Of a stretch of 64,000 nucleotides of DNA, positions 22,369 to 39,717 are shown piece after piece. The notes below the pieces were generated by a model. It saw nothing but the letters and a program-made list of their open reading frames with translations, made no database searches and had not been told where the DNA came from. Source of the DNA: Rutidosis leptorrhynchoides. Its lineage: Eukaryota; Streptophyta; Magnoliopsida; Asterales; Asteraceae. The translations under genes were made by a program, and so were the position numbers. Positions within the stretch are counted from its first letter, which is position 1. Every line of letters begins with the position of its first letter. The DNA is taken from the NCBI RefSeq assembly GCF_046630445.1, contig NC_092333.1, forward strand, positions 714,069,001-714,133,000, in the 5' to 3' direction.

Positions 22369-22984
22369 TGAAATGTCCCGTTCATATTGATTATAAACGT
22401 TCCATATTAATTGATTTCGTTGCGAGGTTTTGACCTCTATATGAGACGTTTTTCAAAGGCTGCATTCAATTTTAAAACAAACCATAACTTTTAAAATATT
22501 ACGACGATTATCAAATAATGATAATCTAAAATATAGCGTTTTCACACGACCATTACATAATGATTTACAATAATATTACACATCAATATATGCCTTCGAA
22601 TGCAGTTTTTAAACAATATTATACAAGCATGGACTCCAAATCTTGTCCTTAATTTAGCATGCAACAGCGGAAGCTCTTAACAATCACCTGAGAATAAACA
22701 TGCTTAAAACGTCAACAAAAAAATGTTGGTGAGTTATAGGTTTAACCTATATATTTATCAAATTTTAATAATAGACCACAAGATTTCATTTCTCATAAAT
22801 ACACATCTCGTATCAGGCATTTCGCAAACTGCGTAGAGATAAAAATCTTTCGTATGGTGAACACCTGGTAACCGACCTTAACAAGATGCATATAGAATAT
22901 CCCCTATCATACCGGGACTCCCTTCGAACATGATAAATTCGAAGTACTAAAGCATCAGGTACTTTGGATGGGGTTTGTTGGTGG

Positions 22985-23451
22985 TACTGGTGTTGTCGGT
23001 GCTGTTGTTGAAGCTGGTAGGTTTTGCATCACGTTTTCCAAATTGATTACTCGAGCGCGAAGCTCGTTGACTTCTTCCATTATTCCGGGATGATTGTCGA
23101 TCGGAACGAGCGGCTGAATAAGGTTTAGAATTTTGAATAGAATATAATTGTGATGAGCTACCCTGGAAATGAGGCTGAAAATGGTGTTTCGGATAGGTTC
23201 GTCGGTAAGTGCTTCAGGTTCTTCGCCAAGAGGGCAATGTGGTGGATGGAAGGGATCACCTTCTTCTTGTCTCCATTGATTAAGTCAACTACGAACCCAT
23301 CAGATGAATTGGGGATGGCTGATTTGGTTGATTCATTCTGGTGACGCTGCTTTCGGAGCTCGAGTGAAACTCCATATCAGAATAGCTATCGAAATAACTA
23401 TCGAAATAGCTATCAGAATCTGAGGACTCGAACTGGTTGAGGGATTCATCT
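22985..23451 (-). pseudogene. gag: Gypsy Gag N-terminal fragment
   Basis: The minus strand shows a Gag start region rich in Ser/Asp (SDSYFDSYFDSYSD) like that at 37800-37991. It continues into a Pro/Thr-rich segment and then ends abruptly in LTR sequence near 22985. The start region is frameshifted. No protease or RT follows. Confidence 0.6.
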
Positions 23452-23867
23452 CGTATGATCAGATGAAGGATTTTCGATAAGAAATAGATCATAGGATGTA
23501 GATTAGTACCCAGCAATACATAATTTACATATGCATATATAATACTAAAATTCCATAAGTTACGGAGGAATCTACGAAAGCTGTCAGGAAAAGGTAACAA
23601 TAACAGATACGCTAATATATAAATTAGCATATACGATAAGATATGAATTTCGTCTATACACTATTCATGCAGTCGATGCAGTAAAATGTGTCTAGACTAA
23701 GAATAATAAGCAAGTGATTCCCTAAGAATGATAAGCAGGTAATTTTTGACACAAATGATAAGCAAAACTTTTGACATGCAGACACGGTCGAAGTCCAGAC
23801 TCACTAATGCATCTAAACAACTATCAGTTAGACACACTAATGCAAGACCTGGTTCGCTAAGACCACC

Positions 23868-23879
23868 GCTCTGATACCA
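23868..23879 (-). other. Primer-binding site, minus strand
   Basis: GCTCTGATACCA in plus sense, that is TGGTATCAGAGC on the minus strand, next to the LTR edge at 23882. It fixes the orientation of the element. Confidence 0.9.
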
Positions 23880-23881
23880 CA

Positions 23882-28330
<4,449 letters not shown>

Positions 28331-28332
28331 TC

Positions 28333-30293
28333 GTCAATTTATCAAGGGATATTTGGAAAAAGCGGCTCCATTGACGAAATTGTTGAAGAAGAACAAAGCT
28401 TGGTTGTGGGATGAGAAATGCCAAACAGCGTGTGAAGCGTTGAAAGGAGAGTTCATAGAAGAACCGGTGTTGAGACTTCCGGATGTGACCACCCCGTTCG
28501 AGTTACACACAGACGCATCGGATTTTGCTATTGAAGGAGTTCTAATGCAAGAAGGTCACCCGATCGCGTTCGAAATCCGAAAGCTTAACGAGGCGGAAAG
28601 GAAGTACAATGTGCAAGAGAAGGAGATGACAGCGATTATTCATTGTTTAAGGAGTAAGGACATGGAGGCATTATCTTTTGGGATCGAAGTTCGTGATCAA
28701 GACGGATAATGTGGCAACAAGTTATTTCCAAACCCAAAAGAAGTTGAGGCCCAAGCAAGCTCATTGGCAAGACTTCTTAGCCGAATTTGACTATGTGTTG
28801 GAGTATAAGTCCGGGAAATCCAATGTGGTAGCCGATGCCCTAAGTCGTAAGGCGGAGTTTGCAGCGATCACAAAACCACAATTCTTCCTTTAAGATCATA
28901 TAAAGGAGGGATTGGAGCATGATCCTATAGCTAAGAACCTTGTTGCAGTGGCTCGAGATTGAAAAACACGAAGATTTCGGCTCAAGGGAGATTTCTTGTT
29001 CACTAAGGGGGATCGGTTATATGTACCTAAGTGGGGTGATCTTAGACGAACAATCTTGAAAGAGTGTCATGATTTGAAGTGGGTCGGTCATCCAAGTATC
29101 AAGAGGACGTTGGCATTAGTGGAAGGTACTTACTATTGGCCAATGATGGAAGATGACGTAGAGACGTACGTTCGGACATGCCTAATATTCCAGCAAGACA
29201 AGATAAAGAAACACCAACCAGGAGGGCTATTACAGCCGCTACCTACACCGAATAGACCATGGGAGAGTGTTTTCATGGACTTGATTATTTGCTTATCAAA
29301 GTCGGAAGGGTGTGGGAGTATTATTGTCGTTGTGGATCGATTATCGAAATATGGAACATTTATAGCCGCATCACCCGAAGTTACCGCATATGAGACCGCA
29401 AAATCTTTTTCAAACATGTAGTGGAGTATTGGGGAATACCGCATGTGATAGTAAGTGATCGATATCTAAGGTTCACGTGGCGCTTTTTGACAGAGTTGCT
29501 CAAAGTCATGGGAACGGACTTGAACTTCTCTACGAGTTTCCATCCCCAAATAGATGGACAAACAGAAAGGGTAAATGCGTTATTGGAGCTCTATCTTCGA
29601 CACTATGTAAGCAACATGATTGGGCTAACTCCTTGATATCGCTAAATTCTCCTACAATATGCAAAAGAGTGAGTTCACAGGGAAGAGTCCTTTTAAGTTG
29701 GTAACAGGGCGTCAACCATTAACTCTGAATGCCTTAGCCGCTTATAAGACGATAAGGCACGAACAAGCAGGCTTGGCACGAGCATCACTAGATAAGGCGG
29801 CCAAGAAAATGAATAAGTGAGCGGATGAGTAAAGGCGGCATGTTGAGTTCAACGTTGGGGATCAAGTAATGGTGAAACTTTTACCTCAATAATTCAAAAC
29901 ATATAGGAAGGTGCACAAAAGGATTAATTTGAAGATATGAAGGCCCCTACCCAGTGATTGGATGTGTTGGGAATGTATCTTATCGAGTTCAACTATCGCC
30001 CAAGTTAAAGATTCATCCAGTCTTCCACGTAAGTTTTCTAAAACCATATCATGGAGATTAGGAAGGCCCATAACGGGGAGTGTCCAAACGAGCACCAATG
30101 GTAGTTGTGACTTTATATGATCGTGAGGTGGAAGATATCTTATTGCAACAAATAGTACAAAGACGAGGTGTTCCGAGCTATGTAGAATACTTGGTCAGGT
30201 GGAGAATTTACCTGACAGTGAAGCAAGCTGGGAGGCTGAAGACTTGTTGTGGCAGTTCCCGTACAAGATCAAGAAATATCACGAGGATCACAA
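28333..30293 (+). pseudogene. pol: Chromovirus Pol C-terminal part: RNase H, integrase, chromodomain
   Basis: The frame resumes at the end of RT (RQFIKGYLEKAAPLTKLLKK). RNase H follows (HTDASDFAIEGVL, KTDN, VVADALSR), then the integrase zinc region and the integrase core with D, D, E in VFMDLI, VIVSDR and DGQTERVN (about 29275-29570). A C-terminal chromodomain-like segment lies at about 30115-30290. Frameshifts occur near 28690, 29420 and 30195, and stops at 28891, 28960 and elsewhere. In the integrase zinc finger the second Cys of CxxC is Phe (TCLIFQQDK). The Pol order RNase H-integrase and the chromodomain mark a Ty3/gypsy chromovirus, perhaps Reina-like. The RT palm is absent; see the fragment at 22280. 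Confidence 0.85.
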
Positions 30294-30326
30294 GACGAGG
30301 ACTTCGCGAGATTAGGTGGGGAAAAA

Positions 30327-30800
30327 TGTCACAATCCATTAATATTTTAGCCCAATCCACTAAGCTTGTGGCCCAATATACCAAATCAAGGAAGGCTCAA
30401 GAACTCTATGGAACCTCTCTAAAAACTTTCTCATTGATTCTTCCATGGAATGATGTGGAAGGTTCATGGAAATATTTATATCCATGTACATACTTGAAGT
30501 TTCTAGTCCTTAGATCATAGCCATTGATTTAGATTAATCTTATCCATCCATTTTGTGAATGAAGTAGTATAAATATGGGTGGTCTCATTTGGCCCAACAC
30601 ACCTCAAAACATTTTAGTAATCTCTCTTGTAAAGCTTTCTTAATCAATATAAGTATTTTTTTCATTTCTCACTTGTTCTCTTTTGGTTAATTGAATCATT
30701 AGAAGGTCCGAGTCATGCTGACTTAGTAGAGACTAAGTGACGCACGTGAACTTATCGAGATAAGTCCGTGATAATACGGTCTTAAAACCTAGTTAAAACA
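30327..30800 (+). repeat. 3' LTR of the chromovirus
   Basis: The purine tract TTAGGTGGGGAAAAA (30312-30326) precedes TGTCACAATCC. A TATA box lies at 30568-30575. The right border near 30800 is approximate and the 5' LTR is not in this window. Confidence 0.6.
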
Positions 30801-31134
30801 TAAAACTAGGTAAATTAAAATCCGAAATGAGTAAATGAATGCGATACATTTTTTTGGCCATCAATGTGATACTTTTTACTTTTACAAAAAAAAAAAAAAA
30901 AAAAAAATTGTAATTTACTAATAATTATAATCTCTATCTGTTCTCTACAGGAACAACAACACCCAATCTCGCACTTGCGATGCATGAGGAGGTGAGGTGT
31001 AGACAATCCTGCCTATATCCTAGAATATATGTGAAGTCGCAATTAATTATATAATTGTGTTTGGAAAATGAAAATTAGATTGATTGCGTTGTTAGGAGCA
31101 AAAAAATGCAACTTTTGAAAAGCATCGTAGGAGT
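30801..31134. other. Spacer left of the large gypsy element
   Basis: Non-coding, with a poly-A run at about 30886-30907. A short segment between CTACAG (30946-30951) and GTGAGG (about 30991) could be an exon relic, but no family is recognisable. Confidence 0.4.
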
Positions 31135-31139
31135 CATCA

Positions 31140-33983
31140 TCTAACGACCCGTCCTAATCCACAAGGACGAATACATTACATTTGGTTACATTGCGAGGTA
31201 CTAGACCTCTATATGATACATTTTACAAACATTGCATTCGTTTTTAAAAAGACAATCTTTCATTACATCGAAAGTTGACGGCATGCATACCATTTTATAA
31301 TATATCTAACTATAATTGACTTAATAATAATCTTGATGAACTCAACGACTCGAATGCAACGTCTTTTGAAATATGTCCTGAATGACTCCAAGTAATGTCT
31401 CTAAAATGAGCAAGTGCACAGCGGAAGATTTCTTTCATACCTGAGAATAAACATGCTTTAAAGTGTCAACCAAAAGGTTGGTGAGTTCATTAGTTTAACA
31501 TAAATAATCCTTTCATAATTTTAATAGACCACAAGATTTCATACTTCCATTTCTCATAATCATACGTCCCATGCATAGAGACAAAAATATCATTCATATG
31601 GATTGAACACCTGGTAACCGACATTCACAATATGTATATAAGAATATCCCCATCATTCCGGGATCCTCCTTCGGACATGATATAAATTTCGAAGTACTAA
31701 AGCATCCGGTACTTTGGATGGGGCTTGTTGGGCCCGATAGATCTATCTTTAGAGTTCGCGTCAATTAGGGTGTCTGTTCTCTAATTCTTAGATTACCAGA
31801 CTTAATAAAAAGGGGCATATTCGATTTCGATCATTCAACCATATAATGTAGTTTCGATTACTTGTGTCTATTTCGTAAAACATTTATAAAAGCGCATGCA
31901 TTCTCAGTCCCAAAAATATATATATTGCAAAAGCATTTAAAAAGGGAGTGATGAAACTCACTATAATGTATTTTGTAGTAAAAATACATATGACGACATT
32001 GAACAATGCAGGGTTGGCCTCGGATTCACGAACCTATATCAAGTATTAACACATTATAGTATAAATCAATTAAGTTTATATATTTGTTATGTATTAATTA
32101 TTCTTATAATATATTATGATACTTATTTGATATTTAATTAATGTTATATCAATAATATTAGTTGAAACATAATTTTTATGTAATATTAGTATATTTTATG
32201 TTATAATATATTTACATATATATCTTTTGTTTTGCAAAATTAATAATCGTAGAAATACCTGACTAAGGGTAATAATAATAATACTAATAGTATGATACTA
32301 GTAATAATAATGATAATAATGATTATCATACTTATATGGTGATAATAATATTTATAATACTAATAATAACAATCATAATAACAATACTATTAAATGATCA
32401 TAAATTCTTATTTTAGTAATAATAATAGTAATAATTATATTACTACTAATAATAACAATAATAATAATAATATTAATTTTAGAAATGAGAACTACCTTCA
32501 AAAAGCTTTTCTAAAAAAAACTGCCCCAAACAGGGCTCGAACTCGAGACCTCTCACCCACCCGCAAACACCCTTAACCATTCTGCCATACATGTTTTTCT
32601 GACTTATAAGGCAACCCAAACATATATATCTAGTATTTCTTTCATCTTAGTTCATCATCTTCTTCACCAAGTTTAAAATCAAACGAGGGGCAAAAACTCA
32701 ACAACAATCGAACGGGTTTTCATTTATGACTTGTAAACAACATGAAACAAAAAAAAATGTGTTCATGATATAAAAAAAAATGAGAAAAAAAAACACAAAC
32801 AATCCTACTGCTTGCTGGTAGCTAGAAAAAAAAAATTTTTGTTTTCAATTTTGAGTTCGTTTTGGACAATCTTTACAACATGAAACATGTTTCAAATCAT
32901 TCCTAAAATCTATCAAAATCATCAATTTAACTTAAAACATCAAAACAAGCTCTAATTTCTCCAAGAACAAAACAGTTGACTTTTGACAATTTAACTTTGA
33001 CTCGCAAATTCGAATTCGTTATTAAGAATTGGAACTTGAGATTTTGCAGGAAGTTTAAGTAAATGATTCCTAACAACTCTGCATTTTTAGTTTTTTGAAA
33101 TTTGTTTCGAATTTACGTTAGTGTATATTACTGTGAAGAACTCAAGAACTCAAAAATTGATTTTTAGATTAAGAGTGTTATAGGTTATGATTACAACATG
33201 AATTGTGTTGCAAGTCATTCCTATAAACTTTATGGATCATCAAATTAACTGGAGATATCAAAACAAACTCGAATTTGATTCAAGAACACTTAGTTGACTT
33301 TGAAAACCAAAACTTTGACTCTCAAATTAGAAATTGATAGAAAGAATTGAAGATTGAAAACTTACAGATAGTTTAGATAGATGATTCCTAACAAGACTGC
33401 ATTATTACATTTTGGAAATTCATTCGAAATCAAAATATGGTGAAAAAGATGAATGTACAGAGTGTCGAGCTTATTTTTAGTTTTCTATCTTTCTCAAATG
33501 CATATATCTATATAAGGAATAAATTTTATTCTGTAATGTACCTTGAAATTGACAGATAACAAATCGTAGACAAGAAACAAAAATTGATAAAAGTTGAGAG
33601 TGATCTGCAACTGATTTTGGAAACTGTCTGTGTACTATCCATTTTTTATATATCATTAATATTAATATTAATAATTAATAAATATAAATATATATATTAA
33701 TAATAATAACTCTTTTAATATTATTAATACAAATAATAATAGTATTATAAATAACAAGAATGATGATATTTATTAATCATAATGTTTATAATAATAATAC
33801 TAATATTAATAATAACATTAATGATAATAATAATACTAATAATACTAATATTAATATTAGTATTGAAAATAACAATAATATTACTAATACAACTAATTCT
33901 TAACTTGTAATTACATTTAATATACTAACCTTGCATATTATTAATTAGGTAATACTTATTTTATATAATAACACATTTGAAAA

Positions 33984-34030
<47 letters not shown>

Positions 34031-34202
34031 CATATTTATTTACACACAATCGTTCGTGAATCATCGGACATAGTCGAAGGGTAAATGTTATCCATGTAAA
34101 CAGTTCAAAAATTCTGATACTCACATTACAGACTTTGCTTATCGTGTCGAAATCATATAAAGATTAAGTTTGAATTTAGTCGGAAATTCCCGGGTCATCA
34201 CA
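31140..34202 (-). repeat. 3' LTR of the LARD-like element
   Basis: 3063 bp. Non-coding, AT-rich, with trinucleotide microsatellites (32265-32480, 33660-33890) and a (TA)n run of about 40 bp at 33987-34027. On the minus strand it has tRNA-like A-box (about 32570-32583) and B-box (32533-32543) motifs. It holds the empty target site of the Helitron found in the partner LTR, at about 32436-32437. Confidence 0.88.
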
Positions 34203-36676
34203 GTACCTACCCGTTAAAGAAATTTCGTCCCGAAATTTGAGTGAGGTGGTCATGGCTAACAATAAAAATGTTTTCATGACCAATATGAGTGGATAATTAG
34301 AGGTTTATCATCATTGAATAATAAGGATAATATAATTCGATTATTCTAAGGATACGAATGAAGCTATCGCAAAAGAGTGAATTGAAGAAAAATAAGATTT
34401 TCCTTAGCTTTTGACGTAAACAGGGCTAAATTTAGAAAATAAGGTGCGTCTTAACTTTTGACGTAGTCTGGGTTGAATTCCGAAATTCAAGGGATTTAAA
34501 GAAAATCTTCGAAATCTAAAAGATTTGCTTCTTCAGCGAGTAAGGAAATTAAGATCTCTATAATTAAATACGGTGATCTGCCTCGATTACTCTGTATGAT
34601 ATTTCCACTATAAATTAAGCTCTTCCGTTCCATTATCCTCACCATTCCTATACTTTCTTTCTTAGTTCATACATCCAAAAGATTGTGAAAATGCTTAATC
34701 CAGTTCTGATCCTTGTCCTTATCATGACTATCACCACAATCATTCTCCTTTTCCAACTTTCACTGGAGGAATCTGTTTTCTTCTACTTCGCCCTTGGGGT
34801 TATAGTGTTTTTGATTCTCCCATGTCTTTATGTGGCGATAAACATTGATATACACGGTTTGTAATTCCTATGTTTGTGATCGGCTTTATATTTTCCTTTA
34901 TTTTTCGGAGCTCCATGCTCTTGTTTTCTCTTCCCGACTCCAAGTCAAACGAATAATGGTCCAGAATTTGTAGATATAGAGTTTTGAATGATTATAATGT
35001 TCTAAGCAGGGTGGAACGTGATAGCACGATTTGCTTTTCAAATTTATCAAAAATACAGACGATAGAACTATCAAGAATATATTCTTCTTGATATGTTTGG
35101 AGGTTATGTAGAATGAAAGAGTTATGTAACATGACACATGATGATGGTATAATCTACTGTGAACCATCATCACGTTTCATTAGAAACTCATCATGACTTA
35201 CTGTAATATAATCACGTTGATCAAGTGTCATTATATTATACTAACTCATGCATCAGTTCCCAACACTACTTCAAAAACATTCATATTTTAAGCTCGAAAG
35301 TTTACAGAATATAGAAACTAACAGTTTCTATATGATGTAACATTGATAGCACGAATAGATTATTGATTTCAGATAAGAATAATTATGAAAATATCTTCAT
35401 AAATATGGAGGATATTTATAATGAAAGATACGATGTTATCTTGGAATTTCTAACATCGATGAATGATGAAGAAGATTTATCCATAAGGGTTTAGATTCGG
35501 AAGCAAGGTATTCGCTAAAGATTTCATCAGAAACAGAATCATTTAGATTCTTTGAAGTCAAACTTATTCTTTGTGATTTGTCCACGGCTTCCTTCATAGT
35601 TTCGTATAATTCGCTTTCTGGTACTAAATTTTCTATTGAGTGTTTCCAAAACTCCATTCTTTATCATCAAATTTTAGACAGTTAAGGTCGTGTACAGTTT
35701 GTGCTGCTGTATTTCAGCTTTTTCAGAATTTCAGAATGGAAGATCATAATTCTAAGAGATGAATGTTATACATATAACTGTTGATGTGGATATGCTGTGA
35801 GTTTTCAAGGTACTGATTGCTGATTCCTGGTAATTGGTATGTCAGTTCTCGTTACAAGATGCGGATGAGTACATGATGAGACTTCAGCAGATATATATAG
35901 TGATTTGTAGGAGAGATTTAAACCAAGGAGCAACGAGGTTGTTGGTACATCTGCTGGTAATATGATGGAATATAAAAGGTTTCCCGATAATAATAAAAGA
36001 GTACACATATAAATCAAGGTTATAATAAGGTTGTTTCGAATGAAAAGTCGAAGTTGACTTGCTGGAGCTGTGACAAAATTAGCTAATTTGGAAAGGGATT
36101 GCAAAGTTATTTTGGGTAATAATAACACTAAAGAAATTAACACAGCTATGTGTTAAATGTTTACTCAGGTTTTCGAGAGTTTCCAGGTGAATAGCTATAT
36201 GCATCAATATTTTCTTCCGTAAATGAAGTGCGGTTGGTTCATCCTCTCGATTGAGGTATTTTCAAGAATCATGAAAGGTTTGAACGCAGAATGTAATCGT
36301 GAATATACAAATGATGTTTAAGACGAAATCAAGTGGCAACTTAAAGAATTGTTTAGTTTCATAGGTTATAATCAATATTTTAATTCATTTTAATTGTCCA
36401 ATATTTTTAGTCCACAGTCGATAGTCCACAGTTAACAATCCACTGATTCATATATAGTTTAATATATAATATTCGAATTAATTAATACGTATCGTGACCC
36501 GTATACGTCTCAGACTCGATCACAACTCAAACTATATATATTATTATAGAATCAACCTCAACCCTGTATAGCTAACTCCCGCATTACTGCATATAGAGTG
36601 TCTATGGTTACTCCAAATAATATATATAGATGCGTCGATATGATATGTCAAAACCTTGTATACGTGTCCCGATATT

Positions 36677-36846
36677 TAAAGTGCGTAAAATAAATAACAG
36701 AAATTAAATGACGATAAATAAAGTGCGTAAAGTAAATAACAGAAATTAAATGACGATAAATAAAGTGCGTAAAGTAAATGACAGAAATTAAATGACGATA
36801 AATAAAGTGCGTAAAGTAAATAACAGAAATTAAATGACGATAAATA
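36677..36846. repeat. Four tandem 42-bp units
   Basis: Units start at 36677, 36719, 36761 and 36803, each beginning TAAAGTGCGTAAA and ending GACGATAAA. A degenerate continuation reaches about 36895. Non-coding. Confidence 0.9.
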
Positions 36847-37458
36847 AAATTGCGAGAATATAAATTGCGATAATTAAATTGCGATAAATAAAGTGTAATC
36901 AGTTAGCTGGGAACAATTAGTTAGGAACAGTTAGCGTAGATTCTTAACAAAATTTCTCATAGTTAATTTGTTTGTTTCTAACAAATTTTATTTTGTCCAA
37001 TGTTTTCTTCATTATGCCACTTGTTGGATTATGATAAATCAAAATCCAAATATGAAATTGGATGAATGTGGTTATTCTGTGGTGAACGGATTTGTATATC
37101 GGTGGACGTAAGTAGGATAGTAAACGACTGTTGAATTAGATTCGAAGAATGTACAGTGTAACTTATTAATGTGAAATCTAAATATTCCTCGGGTATTACC
37201 TACCCGTTAAAATATTTTCACCATTAACAGTTTGTACACAAGAAATTTTTTTTTTTAATTACAATCTTTATGAAAATATATATACATATATATCTTCTTC
37301 AGATGTAATCATGGATTTAATGAGTCAATATGATATTAAACTCATTTGATTTACCGTTGGAACAAGAATATATAATCTCTAAAACATTAGAGATTACATA
37401 ATCGCCATGTCGAACGAAGATAAATGATGTAGAACGATACGTAGAACGATAATTGTAC

Positions 37459-37991
37459 TCAAGGTATAGAATGAGACGTCGAGGCATGGGTTGTTGATGG
37501 TACTGGTGTTGTTATTGATGGTACTGTTGGTGCCGGTGATGTTGTTGAAGCTGGTAGTTTTTGCACCATATTCTCCAGATTGATTACTCGAGCGCGAAGT
37601 TCGTTGACTTCTTCTATTATTCCGGGATGATTGTCGGTCGGTACGAGTGGATGAATAAGGTTTAGAATTTTAGATAGAATACAATCGTGGTGAGATATTC
37701 GGGAAATGGGGGGTGAAAATGGTGTTTCAGACTGGTTCGCCGGTAAGTGCTTCAGGTTCATTGCCAAGAGGTAAATTCGGTTGGTGGGTGGAAAGGATCG
37801 CCTTCCTCTCGTCTCCATCAGTTAAGTCGACTACGAACCCATCAGATGAATTGGGGTTGATTGATTGGTTGATTCATTCTGGTGACGTTGCCTCCGGAGC
37901 TTAGGTGAACATCCGTGTCGGAATAGCTGTCGGAATAACTATCGGAATGGCTATCGAAGTCTGAGGGACTCGAACTAGTTGAGGGATTCAT
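37459..37991 (-). pseudogene. gag: Gypsy Gag N-terminal remnant
   Basis: The minus-strand ATG at 37991 starts a Ser/Asp-rich N-terminus (HSDSYSDSYSDTD). A frameshift near 37855 and another break follow, then a frame with ELRARVINLENMVQKL, a short coiled-coil-like piece, and a Thr/Pro-rich end at 37459. It matches the fragment at 22985-23451. No downstream capsid core was recognised. Confidence 0.6.
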
Positions 37992-38410
37992 CTCGTACGA
38001 TTAGATGAAGTATTTTCGATAAGAAACAGATTATAGGATGTAGATTAGTACCCTGCAATACATAATTCACATATGCGTATACAATACTAAAATCCCATAT
38101 GTTACGGAGGAATCTACGGAAGTTGTCAGACAAAGTCTACAGTACAAGATATGCTAAGATATGAATTAGCAGATACGCTAAGATACGAATTTTGTCTATA
38201 CACTATTCATGCAATCATTGCAGTAAGATGTGTCTAGACTAAGAATGATAAGCAGGTAATTTCCTAAGGATGATAAATAGATGATTTTCGACAAAAAATG
38301 ATAAGCAAAACTTTTGACATGCAGACATGGTCGAAGTCCAGACTCACTAATGCATCCTAACGACTATCAGTTAGACTCACTAATGCAAGACCTGGTTCGC
38401 TAAGACCACC

Positions 38411-38422
38411 GCTCTGATACCA
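38411..38422 (-). other. Primer-binding site of the LARD-like element
   Basis: TGGTATCAGAGC on the minus strand, two bases from the LTR edge at 38425. It sets orientation and the tRNA-Met primer. Confidence 0.95.
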
Positions 38423-39717
38423 ACTCTAACGACCCGTCCTAATCCACAAGGACGAATACATTACATTTGGTTACATTGCGAGGTACTAGACCTCTATATG
38501 ATACATTTTACAAACATTGCATTCGTTTTTGAAAAGACAATCTTTCATTACATCGAAAGTTGACGGCATGCATACCATTTTATAATATATCTAACTATAA
38601 TTGACTTAATAATAATCTTGATGAACTCAACGACTCGAATGCAACGTCTTTTGAAATATGTCCTGAATGACTCCAAGTAATGTCTCTAAAATGAGTAAGT
38701 GCACAGCGGAAGATTTCTTTCATACCTGAGAATAAACATGCTTTAAAGTGTCAACCAAAAGGTTGGTGAGTTCATTAGTTTAACATAAATAATCCTTTCA
38801 TAATTTTAATAGACCACAAGATTTCATACTTCCATTTCTCATAATCATACGTCCCATGCATAGAGACAAAAATATCATTCATATGGATTGAACACCTGGT
38901 AACCGACATTCACAATATGTATATAAGAATATCCCCATCATTCCGGGATCCTCCTTCGGACATGATATAAATTTCGAAGTACTAAAGCATCCGGTACTTT
39001 GGATGGGGCTTGTTGGGCCCGATAGATCTATCTTTAGAGTTCGCGTCAATTAGGGTGTCTGTTCCCTAATTCTTAGATTACCAGACTTAATAAAAAGGGG
39101 CATATTCGATTTCGATCATTCAACCATATAATGTAGTTTCGATTACTTGTGTCTATTTCGTAAAACATTTATAAAAGCGCATGCATTCTCAGTCCCAAAA
39201 ATATATATTGCAAAAGCATTTAAAAAGGGAGTGATGAAACTCACTATAATGTATTTTGTAGTAAAAATACATATGACGACATTGAACAATGCAGGGTTGA
39301 CCTCGGATTCACGAACCTATATCAAGTATTAACACATTATAGTATAAATCAATTAAGTTTATATATTTGTTATGTATTAATTATTCTTATAATATATTAT
39401 GATACTTATTTGATATTTAATTAATGTTATATCAATAATATTAGTTGAAACATAATTTTTATGTAATATTAGTATATTTTATGTTATAATATATTTACGT
39501 ATATATCTTTTGTTTTGCAAAATTAATAATCGTAGAAATACCTGACTAAGGGTAATAATAATAATACTAATAGTATGATACTAGTAATAATAATGATAAT
39601 AATGATTATCATTCTTATATGGTGATAATAATATTTATAATACTAATAATAACAATCATAATAACAATACTATTAAATGATCATAAATTCTTATTTTAGT
39701 AATAATAATAGTAATAA

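Larger units (their letters stand above)
34203..38410 (-). other. Internal region of the LARD-like element, without pol
   Basis: About 4.2 kb. Open frames at 34898-35173, 35436-35657 and 35805-36143 (minus) show no retroviral motif and are probably not genes. A 42-bp tandem repeat lies at 36677-36846 and a Gag remnant at 37459-37991. The leader between Gag and the primer site is about 420 bp. Confidence 0.6.

Noticed and set aside
30946-30996. Exon-like segment between CTACAG and GTGAGG left of the large gypsy element, possibly the missing F-box part of the DUF295 gene
   Set aside because: It is too short, encodes no F-box pattern, and is not in frame with the fragment at 44420.
34898-36143. 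Minus-strand open frames in the internal region of the LARD-like element
   Set aside because: No retroviral or host motif and no consistent frame order. Kept only as part of the internal-region entry.
36677-36846. Regularly spaced repeats resembling an array
   Set aside because: Contiguous 42-bp tandem repeats without spacers in a plant retroelement, so not a CRISPR array. The same reasoning applies to the 36-bp viral leader repeats.
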